In this document: one piece after another, positions 45,102-54,535 of the stretch | Layout of the letters: each line of letters opens with the position of its first letter | How positions within the stretch are numbered: the stretch's first letter is position 1 | Assembly (NCBI GenBank): GCA_022036555.1 | Contig: CM039137.1 | Span: 966,947-1,030,946, forward strand | Reading direction: 5' to 3' | DNA: 64,000 bases | Origin: Microstegium vimineum | Taxonomy: Eukaryota > Streptophyta > Magnoliopsida > Poales > Poaceae | The notes under the pieces: generated by a model | Seen by the model: the letters and a program-made list of their open reading frames with translations, nothing else | Databases searched by the model: none | What the model was told of the DNA's origin: nothing | Made by a program: the position numbers and the translations under genes

Positions 45102-45727
45102 TACCTTACATGCGTGTGCCATGCTACTCGTCGAAATATCAACAAAACAGTCCATTTAGGCACTTTGGCTTGTTTGTTTCCGATTTAGTTTCTAAAACTT
45201 AAACACTTAATAATGTTTTCATTGCTCCTAAATCATGCATTTTCACTTGAAAATATGGTACAAAGCCGTATACATGGTATAGGCATATAGATGTCTTATT
45301 AGCATAACTACACTCTGAACTTAAAGCTGACCCCGTAAACTTCAATCCAGCACTGAACATCACCATCACCATTCACCAAAACAGAGGTCGCGACAAAACA
45401 CAGCTTCCCATGTGTATTGGTTTCGGCCCAGTGCCCCCTCAAGGCCTCAAACCATACGGGTCGGACGATCGCCAACCGGCCGCGCAAACCGAGTTCGAAA
45501 CTGTGTTTCTTTTCTGTGTCATGAAACAAAAGAGTTCGAGGCGGTTTCGGCCTACGCACACCAGCCCATCATAAAGACGCCGAGACGGCTGCGAATCTAT
45601 CCTCAGATCGATCCATATTCTCAAAATTTTCGTCCGCGATTCTATTCGATTACTGTCCGCTTCCTCTCCTATAGGCTTGCCGTGTTCCTTGGGTTACACT
45701 GTATAGGCTCGCAATCTCCGTTGGGCC
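45102..45727. other. Upstream region of NAC-like gene 1
   Basis: No gene. The stretch becomes GC-richer towards the ATG at 45728 and contains a weak CTATAGGC element near 45672. It shares no obvious promoter sequence with genes 2 and 3. Confidence 0.4.
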
Positions 45728-46666
45728 ATGGTCGCGACCCGCTCCAAGACAGCGCCAGGCCCACGCCCACGGCCGCGGCCGGACTTGGCGGCTCACCCAT
45801 CCGAGGAAGAGCTGATCACGTCCTTCCTCCGTCCCCGCGTCGTCTCTGGCGACAACAACAACAGCGACAGGCGGCCGTGCGCGCCGTTCATCCATGACGC
45901 GGACGTCTACTCCGCTGGCCCCGCCGCGCTCACGAGCCGCCTCGCTCCGGCGGTCGCGAGCAACGGCGACAGCGCATGGTACTTCTTCACCGCCGTGAGA
46001 AGCAAGGCCCGCGACGGGCAGCGCAAGGCGCGCACGGTGGACACCGGGGAAGGGTGGTGGCACTCGGAGGCCGGCGCGAAGCCCGTGGTGGAGGGCCCCG
46101 GCGGCCGCCTCCTGGCAGGACACCGCCAGGCGTTCTCGTTCGTGACCAAGGTGGACGGGCGGCGCGTCCGGTCGGGGTGGCTGATGGTGGAGCTCAGCCT
46201 CGACGGCGCCGACGCCGACGACGTCGTCCTCTGCAAGGTCTACTTCAGCCCCCGCGCGCGCACCTCTGCGGCGTCGGCGTCGGCGGCGTCCGCGCGCAAG
46301 AGGAAGGCCGCCGCGGACGACAAGGACGACCCGGCTAATTCAGCGCGCCGGCGACGCCGCGGCCCTCCCACCGAGGCAGAGGCAGAGGCAGGCACGCACG
46401 CACCCAATAATGCCGAAGAGAGCCGCCGCGGGCTCGCTGGTGAGAACTCCACTGTGACCGACGACGACCCCGACGAGCTCTGGACGGACGACTCACCTTT
46501 CTCTTGGTGGATGAGGAATAAGAAGCACTTCCACATCGTCGACCGGACAGACGAGGAGATCCAGAATACCTACAGGGATTATGTTGACTTTGGGTACCTG
46601 CGCATGCTGAATCACCATTATGTTGACTTTGGGTGCGGCCATTCTCCGGTCCTCAACTCCTCCTGA
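45728..46666 (+). CDS. NAC-domain-like protein 1 (divergent)
   Basis: A single exon of 312 residues from ATG 45728 (GCCATGG). The N-terminal half follows the NAC subdomain order in altered form: HPSEEELITSFLRPRV (residues 23-38, subdomain A), FIHDADVYSAGPAAL (54-68, B), AWYFFTAVRSKARDGQRKAR (83-102) with GEGWWHSEAGAKPV (107-120, C), RSGWLMVEL (148-156, D) and VLCKVYFSP (167-175, E). The canonical LPPGFRF start is missing. A basic run (ARKRKAAADDK near 189, then ARRRRRG near 206) is a likely nuclear signal. The acidic C-terminus carries a duplicated YVDFG segment. NAC proteins bind DNA as dimers. DNA binding here is inferred, since key positions have diverged. It is first in a row of four same-strand paralogues and lacks the CPxCG motif of genes 2 and 3. 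Confidence 0.85.
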   Translation: MVATRSKTAPGPRPRPRPDLAAHPSEEELITSFLRPRVVSGDNNNSDRRPCAPFIHDADVYSAGPAALTSRLAPAVASNGDSAWYFFTAVRSKARDGQRKARTVDTGEGWWHSEAGAKPVVEGPGGRLLAGHRQAFSFVTKVDGRRVRSGWLMVELSLDGADADDVVLCKVYFSPRARTSAASASAASARKRKAAADDKDDPANSARRRRRGPPTEAEAEAGTHAPNNAEESRRGLAGENSTVTDDDPDELWTDDSPFSWWMRNKKHFHIVDRTDEEIQNTYRDYVDFGYLRMLNHHYVDFGCGHSPVLNSS

Positions 46667-46683
46667 GATCGTGACCTCGATAC

Positions 46684-47036
46684 ATGCAGGGCCACGCGCC
46701 ACAGCCACATCGTACATGTGTAATCAAGCCAAGTTGAGCTTGGCATTAGGATTTTATACTAGGCAAAGGCAATACAATTCAGTTTGCCTTAAATATGTAC
46801 TCTTCCGTTTTGATCGTTTAACATCAATGGTAACGTGACTGCAATTTCGGATCATAGTAGTATATTATAGGATATAAAAAAAAAAGAGATGAAAACATTG
46901 GATGTGGCAAAGCACATTGAATATGGAATTGCACAACCATGAGTTACTTTGCTCTTGTAATTTGAGGATATTTGAACCCACTCCGGCCTTATAATTTGTT
47001 CGATTCAATTGTGTACTAGGCCTGGACCAGAATAAA
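46684..47036 (+). repeat. Direct repeat copy A, 3' flank of NAC-like gene 1
   Basis: This segment, starting ATGCAGGGCCACGCGCCACA just after the gene 1 stop, recurs at 47665-48047 with about 90% identity and small indels. Shared text includes TACTCTTCCGTTTTGATCGT and CCCACTCCGGCCTTATAATT. Confidence 0.9.
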
Positions 47037-47159
47037 AGAAAAAAAAGGAAAAAGTCCACTTTAAATCCTCAACTTTCACAAAAGTCTATTTTACGTTCCT
47101 CAACTCTAAAACCAGACAAAAAACGTCCCTCAACTTTTAAAATTGTTCGTATTTGGACG

Positions 47160-47650
47160 GTGGTTTTGTATTTTTTTTAATTATTATTTTGGCTGAATCT
47201 TTAAAAAATTATAGTAACTCACAAAAAAATCATAAAATAAAAAATCTAATTTTGTTGCAATTCACATGAGTAGGTATAATAAGACATGATTTAGTATAAA
47301 GTTGTTGCTTTATTTATGTTGGTTTTAAAAAAAGCTTAGTTAATCACACAAAAATCATAAAATAAAAAATCTAATTTTGTTGGACCTCACATGAATAGAT
47401 ATACACGATAAACATATAATATGATATGCTCTAGTATAAAGTTTTTTATGTAACTTTAGATCTATGCTTTTTTATAACTAATTGAAATAATTCATATCTG
47501 CGGCTTCTATAATTATTTTGTTGGACTCAAACATATCATATTATATGTTCACTATGTGAATCTACTCAGTGGAGTCAAATAATTTTTTTTCATTTTTATG
47601 TTTTTTCTATGATTTACTACGATTTTTTAAAGATTTAGCCAAAATAAATA
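47160..47650. repeat. AT-rich inverted repeat insert between the two flank copies
   Basis: The left part TTATTATTTTGGCTGAATCT is inverted at about 47628-47645 (AGATTTAGCCAAAATAA). In addition, CAAAAAAATCATAAAATAAA occurs twice in direct order (about 47221 and 47348). It looks like a foldback-type transposon or a MULE relative. The AAGTCCACTTTAAATCCTCA segment at 47053 is typical of a grass MULE end. Confidence 0.6.
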
Positions 47651-47664
47651 AAGTATGAAATTCT

Positions 47665-48047
47665 ATGCAGGGTCACGCGCCACAGCCACATCGTACATGT
47701 GTAATCAAGCCAAGCTTAGTTGGCATTAGGATTTGTACTAGGCACAAAGGCAATGCAATTCAATTTGCCTTAATTAAATATGTACTCTTCCGTTTTGATC
47801 GTTTAACATCAATGGTAACGTGACTGCAATTTCGGATCATAGTAGTATATAAGCCAATATATAAAATATTATAGGATGTAAATAAAAAATAAAAAAGAGA
47901 TGAAACATTGGATGTGACAAAAGCACATTGAATATGGAATTGCACAACCATGAATTACGTTGCTCTTGTAATTTAGGGATATATTCGAACCCACTCCGGC
48001 CTTATAATTTGTTCGATTCAATTGTGTACCGGGCCTGGATCAGAACC
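47665..48047 (+). repeat. Direct repeat copy B, upstream of NAC-like gene 2
   Basis: This is the second copy of the gene 1 downstream flank. Its position just before gene 2 suggests that tandem duplication of a gene-1-type unit was followed by loss of the second coding region. Confidence 0.9.
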
Positions 48048-48344
48048 AGAACGAAAGAAACAAAAAACGAAAAGTAATAGAACAATCCAATGGGCTTCAA
48101 TCAGGTATCTCAAGTCCAGTGGGCTTCAGTCAAATGTCTGAGCAACACACTCAAATCAGGCTAACAAGTCCAGCAGAGAAACCAGGCCCAAACACATTCG
48201 AGCCGGGTGGCTCAAACTCCGATTCCAATTCTACCCAGAACCGACCCCGCCTTCCGTGTCTCGTACGCCTTCTTGTTCGAGTCGAAGTCGAAGTCGGAGT
48301 CCGACTCGAACAGGGGAATCGGCAAACGCGTGAATCGATATCCA

Positions 48345-48350
48345 TATAAA
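48345..48350 (+). promoter_or_regulatory. TATA box of NAC-like gene 2
   Basis: TATAAA lies within CCATATAAAGCGGCGGTTCC, 132 bp before the ATG. The same block is kept before gene 3. Confidence 0.7.
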
Positions 48351-48476
48351 GCGGCGGTTCCCGTGACGGATGCCTCAACCCGGTTCCATTCCATCTCGAA
48401 TTCGGAGTCGTCTCATCGTCCCCTTCCCCTTCCCCTTCCAACCCCGCCGCCACCGCACCGCGCCTCCACCCTCGCC

Positions 48477-49676
48477 ATGCTAGGTTCTCCGTCGCCGGCC
48501 ATCAAGCCGTCGTATCTGGCGTTGAATTCCCACCCCATCGATGTGGAGCTCGTCGACTCCTACCTCCGTACCTGGGTCGAGACCGGCGTCAAGACCGGCG
48601 AGTTCATCCACGATGCCGACGTGTACGCCGCCGACCCCGCTGACCTCACCCGCCAGTTCGCGCCGACGATGACGAACAACGGCGAGCGGGCCTGGTACTT
48701 CTACACCTGGGCGCGCCGCAAGAGCGTCCACGGAAAGCGGATGACGCGCACGGTGGGCAACGGCGCCCGGTGCTGGCACAGCGAGGGAAAACCAAAGCCC
48801 GTGTACATGATGGTCTCCAACCGGAAGCAGCACCAGATTGGGGAACGCCGGAGTCTCTCCTTCGTCAACAAGGAGACCGGCGTGAAGGTCCGCACGGGTT
48901 GGCTCATGGTAGAGCTCACCCTCTTCAAGGACGGCGCCGGGAAAAAACCGGAGGCGAAGGAGGAGGGCTTCCACGGATATCGCGCCCTGTGTAAGGTGTA
49001 TCGTAGCCCGCGAAACCCAGAGCCAAGCGGCTGCGTGGGCACGGCGGCGTCGCCCGGGCACAAGGTGGAGGCCGACGACGACGGCGAATCCAGCGACGCG
49101 GCGTTGGACGACGACGAATCCAGCGACGCGACGTCGGACGACGACGAATCCAGCGACGCGACGTTGGACGACGACTACGACAGCTACAACGCGTTTCTAC
49201 CGGCGGCATCTGGTCCGAAGAGGAGATTCGACGACGTGGAATCCAGCGAAGCGACTGTGGTGGCGGCGCCCAATCACCAGAGCAAGGCGAACGACAGGAT
49301 CTCCGGCGGGGCCGCGGCGGGGCCCGTACGCGCGGAGAAGACGGAGGTCGACGAGGGCTCCGCCGAGACGTCCGCAGCGGCGTCTGCGCGCAAGAGGAAA
49401 GCCTTGGACGACGAGAGCTCTGGCGCGGCGGCGCTGGCACGCAAGAAAAAGACCGACGGCAGTAGCTACCCAGTTTCTAGGACGGAAATGGAAATGCACT
49501 GCCCCCAGTGCGGAACCCATCTAGTCCTCACGCTGAAGAAGGCGGAGCCCAAATCGGAGACGGAGCCGATCACTAAGGACGAATCGGCCCCCGGCGCGTC
49601 CCTCGCTCCTCAGGGAGGCGAGACGCAGACGCGTGATCCTTCACAGAAGAATGTTCGGTTCCATCAGTTTTTCTGA
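48477..49676 (+). CDS. NAC-domain-like protein 2 with C-terminal CPxCG motif
   Basis: A single exon of 399 residues. The ATG at 48477 is chosen because it sits 132 bp after a TATA box and aligns with the start of gene 3; the frame is open further upstream but has no ATG there. NAC-like blocks: DVELVDSYLRTWV (22-34), GEFIHDADVYAADPADL (41-57), ERAWYFYTWARRK (70-82), GNGARCWHSEGKPKPVY (94-110), IGERRSLSFV (121-130), VRTGWLMVEL (138-147) and RALCKVYRSPR (169-179). An acidic tract with three tandem DDDESSDA-type units (about 201-233) follows, then basic SARKRKALDDE (303-313) and ARKKK (321-325). Near the end EMHCPQCGTHLVLTLKK (339-355) combines a CPxC knuckle with an LxLxL-like stretch. The protein finishes KNVRFHQFF. 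A single CxxC pair would need a partner pair, from a dimer or other residues, to bind zinc. A regulatory nuclear role is inferred. Confidence 0.87.
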   Translation: MLGSPSPAIKPSYLALNSHPIDVELVDSYLRTWVETGVKTGEFIHDADVYAADPADLTRQFAPTMTNNGERAWYFYTWARRKSVHGKRMTRTVGNGARCWHSEGKPKPVYMMVSNRKQHQIGERRSLSFVNKETGVKVRTGWLMVELTLFKDGAGKKPEAKEEGFHGYRALCKVYRSPRNPEPSGCVGTAASPGHKVEADDDGESSDAALDDDESSDATSDDDESSDATLDDDYDSYNAFLPAASGPKRRFDDVESSEATVVAAPNHQSKANDRISGGAAAGPVRAEKTEVDEGSAETSAAASARKRKALDDESSGAAALARKKKTDGSSYPVSRTEMEMHCPQCGTHLVLTLKKAEPKSETEPITKDESAPGASLAPQGGETQTRDPSQKNVRFHQFF

Positions 49677-51084
49677 GAGAAGATCCAGGGCTCCTCCCCC
49701 CCGACAAATCCTGGAAACAGAGCCGGGGTGGGTACTGTTGAGTACTAATCTGATTACAGCACCCATTTCTCGTGTATATTTGTCGGAAGAATGCATTATG
49801 TTCAGGGCGGGTTAATAATTAGGATACTAGTTTCGTGTAAGCAGTACTAGTTGTAATTTTAGGAAGTGTTTCTTTGAAAGGGAATGCAGGAAGCAGAGTG
49901 TGCTACCTGACCGGACCGGACCTTCAGATATAAAAAAGAAATGACTAATATAGTGCACCAAATGTTCAGAGCGAATTCAACGCACGATTGTACGATCTGA
50001 TATCCAAAACGATATCCATCTCGAGGACATTAGAACACTCTAATTGTCACTTCAAAACACACGTTAGCCATAATAACATCGTATTATCGTTAATCACCGA
50101 AACCATGGGACCTAGATGCTTTTAGGCAGCACCTTAAATTTTCTCTTTCTCTATGCAGATTGCTGATGTAACTTAGGTTGTTTGTACAGTTTTTTACGGC
50201 AAAAAAAGGGTTTGCTGATCCTTTTTTCCTTTTCTATTGTTTTTTTATTTGCTTGCTTAGCATTTCCCCACCAAAGGATTCATATATAAATGCAATCTTT
50301 ATAGTTTTTTTAAGGTTTAATACCAATGAAAATGAAAATTTTTAGGTAAAGTTCGACCTAACAGTAGAAACAAAGAGCTTTTTTAGCATATTTAATAGGC
50401 TGATGGCTTATCTTACATAACTTCTGAAACTGATGTATACTAGAAATTTGACTTCTGCCAATGTACCAACTAGATACTCAGGTGCTCTTTTCCATCAACC
50501 TGATTTAGATATAATTTTTACCTCTATGTAGATTTCAACTGTGATAATCATTCAGAAACATTTTTGGCATGACACCACAGGGTCCTCAACCTTGGTTGCC
50601 CACAAGGTCCTCAAGTTACATTAAGCACATTAATAGTTGGTTGCCCTGATAGTGCTGCATTGATGAGCTGAAAAAACATGTTACTATTCATTTATGTGAA
50701 TGCAGCTACGTTTTAAGTTGACTCAAAAAATTGTACCATATAATTATATATACGTATGACCTTATGAGAACTTTGTACTTATTAGTATTTCCATAATATA
50801 TGTTGACAGCAGTGGTCTGGTAGTTCCCAATACGTTATGGTTCTCAATAATTTGGTTACTTACTAATATTTGTATGAATGTATCATCTATTGTGACACAG
50901 AGAATGACAACAACCATACAACATATTTCGTTGCATCTCCACCAATACGAGATAATTTTTCTATCTCTCAATACAAAATACAACACTTGCATTTCCACTA
51001 AGACAAGACGTTCAGACTGCAGCTCTTGAGTGTGTCAAACAAATCGGCGCAGCGGGAGCGCGCCCTACCGTGCTTCTCTTCAAA
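49677..51084. other. Intergenic between NAC-like genes 2 and 3
   Basis: The first 320 bp are the gene 2 3' flank, which is repeated after gene 3 (GGGAATGCAGGAAGCAGAGT at about 49880 and 52710). The rest is AT-rich with no gene. Confidence 0.6.
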
Positions 51085-51300
51085 ATTCCAAAATTTTATA
51101 AGATTTCCTATAACATCGAATATTTGGATGTATACATGGAGTATTAAATATAGATAAAAAAGAATTAATTGCACAATTTGTCTGTAATTTACGAGACGGA
51201 TCTTTTGAGTCTAGTTACGTTATGATTGGACAAATATTATAAAATACAAATGAAACGCAACACTTTAAAATTTTATAATAAATATTTTGAATCCCAACAA
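51085..51300. mobile_element. hAT-type MITE of the ACGAGACGGATC family, just upstream of gene 3
   Basis: The core TTTGTCTGTAATTTACGAGA, then CGGATCTTTTGAGTCTAGTT, is a widespread grass MITE sequence related to 38340-38595. AAAATTTTATAA-type sequence marks both ends. It lies just before the point (about 51366) where similarity to the gene 2 promoter begins. Confidence 0.55.
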
Positions 51301-51428
51301 GCTCTAGTACAAATTAACGTAAAGATTCCAGCTGAATTTTTTCCGGGTTGTCATTCCCTCTTAACCGAACAGGGCCACCGGAGTCCGACTGGAACAGGGG
51401 AATCGGCAAACGCGTGAACCGATGGCCA

Positions 51429-51434
51429 TATAAA
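51429..51434 (+). promoter_or_regulatory. TATA box of NAC-like gene 3
   Basis: TATAAA lies within GGCCATATAAAACGACGGTT, 142 bp before the ATG. The surrounding sequence, from GGAATCGGCAAACGCGTGAA onward, is shared with gene 2. Confidence 0.7.
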
Positions 51435-51570
51435 ACGACGGTTCCCGTGACGGATGCCTCAACCCGGTTCCATTCCATTCCATCTCGAATTCGGTTCGGA
51501 GTCGTCTCCTCGTCCCCTCCCCCCTCCCTTTCCAACCCCGCCACCACCGCACCGCGCCCCCACCCTCGCC

Positions 51571-52638
51571 ATGCAACGCTCTCCGTCGGCGGACAACAAG
51601 CCGCCGTATCTGTTGATGTCCCACCCCAGCGATGTGAAGCTCGTCGACTCCTACCTCCGTAAGTGGGTTGAGACAGGCGTCAAGACCGGCGAGTTCATCC
51701 ACGATTTCGACGTGTACGACGCCGACCCAGCCGACCTCACCCGCGAGTTCGCGTCGACGATGGCGAGCAACGGCGAACGGGCCTGGTACTTCTACACCTG
51801 GGTGAACCAAAAGGGAAGGCGGGTGACGCGCACGGTGGGCAACGGCAGCCGCTGGAATGGCGAGAAATCAAAGCCCGTGTACATGGTCTCCTCCAACGGG
51901 GAGCAGCACCTGATTGGGGACCGCCGGAGTCTCGCCTTCGTCAAAAACGATACCGGCGTGATGGTCCGCACGGGTTGGCTCATGGTAGAGTTCAGACTCT
52001 TCAACGGCGCCGGGGAGAAACCGGCGGGGGCGGAGGGCGTCCACGGATATCGCGCCCTGTATAAGGTGTATCGTAGCCCGCGTAAGCCAGAGCCAAGCGG
52101 CAGTGGGGGCACGGCGGCGTCGCCCGGGCACTTGATGGAGGCCGAAGACGACGACGACTCCAGCGACGCGGCGTTGGACGACGACGACATCTACAACGCG
52201 TCTCTACCGGCGGCATCTGGACCGAAGAGGAGATTCGACGACGTGGAATCCAGCGAAGCGACTGTGGTGGCGGCGCCCAGTCTCCAGAGCAAGGCGAACG
52301 ACAAGATCTCCGGCGGGGCCGCGGCGGGGCCCGTACGCACGGAGGAGGCGGAGGTCGACGAGGGCTCCGCCGAGAGGTCCGCGGCGGCGTCTCCGCGCAA
52401 GAAAAAGACCGACGGCAGTAGCTACCCAGTTCCTACGACGGGAATGGAAATGCACTGCCCCCAGTGTGGAACCCATCTCCATCTCGCCCTCACGCTGAAG
52501 ACGGCGGAGCCCGAATCGGAGACGGAGCCGATCGCGAAGGACGAACCGGCCCCCGGCGCATCCCCCGCTCCTCAGCGAGACGAGACGCCGACGCGTGGTT
52601 CTTCAGAGAAGAATGTTCAGTTCCATCACTTTATCTGA
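51571..52638 (+). CDS. NAC-domain-like protein 3 with C-terminal CPxCG motif
   Basis: A single exon of 355 residues, the close paralogue of gene 2. Blocks: DVKLVDSYLRKWV (21-33), GEFIHDFDVYDADPADL (40-56), ERAWYFYTWVNQKGRR (69-84), GNGSRWNGEKSKPVY (90-104), IGDRRSLAFV (115-124), VRTGWLMVEF (132-141) and RALYKVYRSPR (161-171). It has one acidic DDSSDA unit where gene 2 has three. It also lacks about 17 residues around the gene 2 KRKALDDESS segment, so its basic signal is reduced to SPRKKKTDG (274-282). The CPxCG block is kept as EMHCPQCGTHLHLALTLK (293-310), with a two-residue insertion giving LHLALTL. It ends KNVQFHHFI. In the subdomain E-like block Cys is replaced by Tyr (ALYKVY). Open frame, conserved TATA and conserved 3' flank argue for a functional gene. 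Confidence 0.87.
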   Translation: MQRSPSADNKPPYLLMSHPSDVKLVDSYLRKWVETGVKTGEFIHDFDVYDADPADLTREFASTMASNGERAWYFYTWVNQKGRRVTRTVGNGSRWNGEKSKPVYMVSSNGEQHLIGDRRSLAFVKNDTGVMVRTGWLMVEFRLFNGAGEKPAGAEGVHGYRALYKVYRSPRKPEPSGSGGTAASPGHLMEAEDDDDSSDAALDDDDIYNASLPAASGPKRRFDDVESSEATVVAAPSLQSKANDKISGGAAAGPVRTEEAEVDEGSAERSAAASPRKKKTDGSSYPVPTTGMEMHCPQCGTHLHLALTLKTAEPESETEPIAKDEPAPGASPAPQRDETPTRGSSEKNVQFHHFI

Positions 52639-53440
52639 GAGAAGATCCAGGGCAGTACTAGTTGTAATTGTACGGAAGTGTTTCTTTTTTACCTACAGAT
52701 CTTTGAAAGGGAATGCAGGAAGCAGAGTGTGCTACCTGACCGTATCTTCAGAGATAAAAAAATGATGCAGAAGACTAATATAGTGCACCAAATGTTCAGA
52801 GCGAATTCATGAAACGACGCTGATGCACTTGAAATTTCGAGATGCTTGCTTCAAAATAGTTCCATATTGTGACGTACTGTATTTTTCTTTGAGAAGGGAA
52901 CGCCTGAAGCATCAATGTACCATAAGCACTCAGTACTAGAGATTGACCATAAGCAATCAGTCCACCCCTTCTTGAGAAGTACCTAAAACATTTTTTGTTT
53001 GCGAGAACATTGTACTTACCATAAAGCTTTTCTTGTTCCTTTAGTACCTGTCTACTCTAGCTGCAGGCAGATGCCCATACCTGCTGCCAAAGAAAGATGC
53101 AGCACGACGATAAAACGCACCCAACATTCAGAAATACTTTGGCTTAGCTAATTCACAAATGCATCAGAAACTAATGTTGACAAATCTCCATCTACTTTCT
53201 CTAATTTCTTTCTATTAAACGCAAACAGAAACTAAAGTTCAGATGTCTTTGTGCTTATTAACGGCATGTTTGGAACTTAGAAATTTCACAACAATCAATT
53301 CAATTTCACAGGAAAAAAAACATAGGATCTGAAGAAACAAAAAACCCTGCATTCCAAGCTTGTCCTAATTATAAGTAACGAAAAGGGAAACTATTTAACA
53401 TAGAACTGGAACTACAGACACCGACGTGCGGACCCGTCCG
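52639..53440. other. 3' flank of gene 3 and spacer
   Basis: The first 180 bp or so match the gene 2 3' flank (CTAATATAGTGCACCAAATG). No gene is seen in the rest. Confidence 0.6.
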
Positions 53441-53448
53441 GCTCGCTA

Positions 53449-53454
53449 TATAAA
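53449..53454 (+). promoter_or_regulatory. TATA box of NAC-like gene 4
   Basis: TATAAA lies in GCTCGCTATATAAACCGCCG, 82 bp before the ATG at 53531. Confidence 0.7.
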
Positions 53455-53530
53455 CCGCCGCAGCGCCTAGCTGCCTCGCCTCCTCGTGATCGCAACTCAC
53501 AACGGTTCCCGAAACCATTCCATCTTCGCC

Positions 53531-54535
53531 ATGGCTGGCAGCCCGCCCAAGCCACCGCCTCCGGCCTTCGGCGTCGGCTCCTCCTCGCCCAAACCGCCGC
53601 CTGCGACCTTCACCGGCCACCCCTCTTACGAGGAGCTCATCGGCTCCTACCTGCGCTACCGGATCGTCTCCGGCACCAAGGTGGGCGACTTCATTCACGA
53701 GACCGACCTGTATGCCATGGACCCGGACATGCTCACGAGCCAGTACCCGCCGGCGATTGCGGACGATGGGGAGAGAGCGTGGTACTTCTTCACGCCTCTG
53801 CAACCCAAGGGCAAGAACCCCGGCAACAATCCGGAGCTCAAGAAGCGCAACGTGGACTCCGGGAGGGAGGGAAGCTGGACCATCCAGGGGCGTGAGGACG
53901 CCGTGTTCTCCAACCGCGGCGGCCGCCGGCAGCGGATAGGACAGCGTCGGACCTTGGCCTTCATTGAGAAGGTGGGCCCCCACGACTCTGTGCGCTCGGC
54001 ATGGCGCATGGTGGAGTTCCTCCTCGACTCCGATGCAGGAGGCCAAGAAACGAGCTCCTCGGACCTTCTCGTCATGTGCAAGGTCTACAGCATCCCGAAT
54101 GACAAGGCGGACGACGGCGAGGCCCCCGCTGCGTCTGCAGTTGTGACGCCTGGCCGCAAGGGGGCGGACGAGGAGATTGGTGCGGAGACAGCGGCGGGGC
54201 CTGGGCGTAAGAGGAAGGCGGGCGACAAGGACTCTGGTGCGGAGTCGGTGGCATCGTCGCCCGGACGCCAGAAGAAGGTCCACGGCGAGAGCGCTGATGC
54301 GGCCACGGCAGGGGAAATCTTCGCGGACAGCAAGGACCCCCTTGGTGCTGCGGAGAAAGCAGAACAGGAGGAGCCCAGAGTTCCCGGGGACAGCCGAAAC
54401 TACGATTTCATTGGTGACAGCAGTGCTCCTCTTGATGCTCCGGAGGAAGCAGAACCGAAGCCCAGAGGTCCCAGGGACCCCAGTTCTACAATTTCTTCCC
54501 AGATTCGCAGGACTCAAAGAAATAGTGACTGGTGA
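53531..54535 (+). CDS. NAC-domain-like protein 4 (divergent)
   Basis: A single exon of 334 residues from ATG 53531 (GCCATGG). A Pro-rich leader is followed by HPSYEELIGSYLRYRI (30-45, subdomain A-like), GDFIHETDLYAMDPDML (52-68, B), ERAWYFFTPLQPKGK (81-95) and GSWTIQGREDAV (114-125, C), IGQRRTLAFIEK (136-147) with SAWRMVEFLL (156-165, D), and VMCKVYSIPN (181-190, E). Of the four it keeps the NAC pattern best, though LPPGFRF and the WKATG core are altered. The C-terminal half has repeated GRKRKAGDKDSGAES-type basic/acidic units (about 208-250), likely nuclear targeting, and two similar PLGAAEKAEQEEP/PLDAPEEAEPKP blocks. There is no CPxCG motif. A long antisense frame over the same stretch is a by-product of high GC. 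A transcriptional role is inferred from the fold pattern only. Confidence 0.87.
   Translation: MAGSPPKPPPPAFGVGSSSPKPPPATFTGHPSYEELIGSYLRYRIVSGTKVGDFIHETDLYAMDPDMLTSQYPPAIADDGERAWYFFTPLQPKGKNPGNNPELKKRNVDSGREGSWTIQGREDAVFSNRGGRRQRIGQRRTLAFIEKVGPHDSVRSAWRMVEFLLDSDAGGQETSSSDLLVMCKVYSIPNDKADDGEAPAASAVVTPGRKGADEEIGAETAAGPGRKRKAGDKDSGAESVASSPGRQKKVHGESADAATAGEIFADSKDPLGAAEKAEQEEPRVPGDSRNYDFIGDSSAPLDAPEEAEPKPRGPRDPSSTISSQIRRTQRNSDW

Noticed and set aside
48207..48476. Upstream in-frame extension of NAC-like gene 2
   Set aside because: It has no ATG, contains the TATA box and leader, and the equivalent region of gene 3 is clearly promoter.
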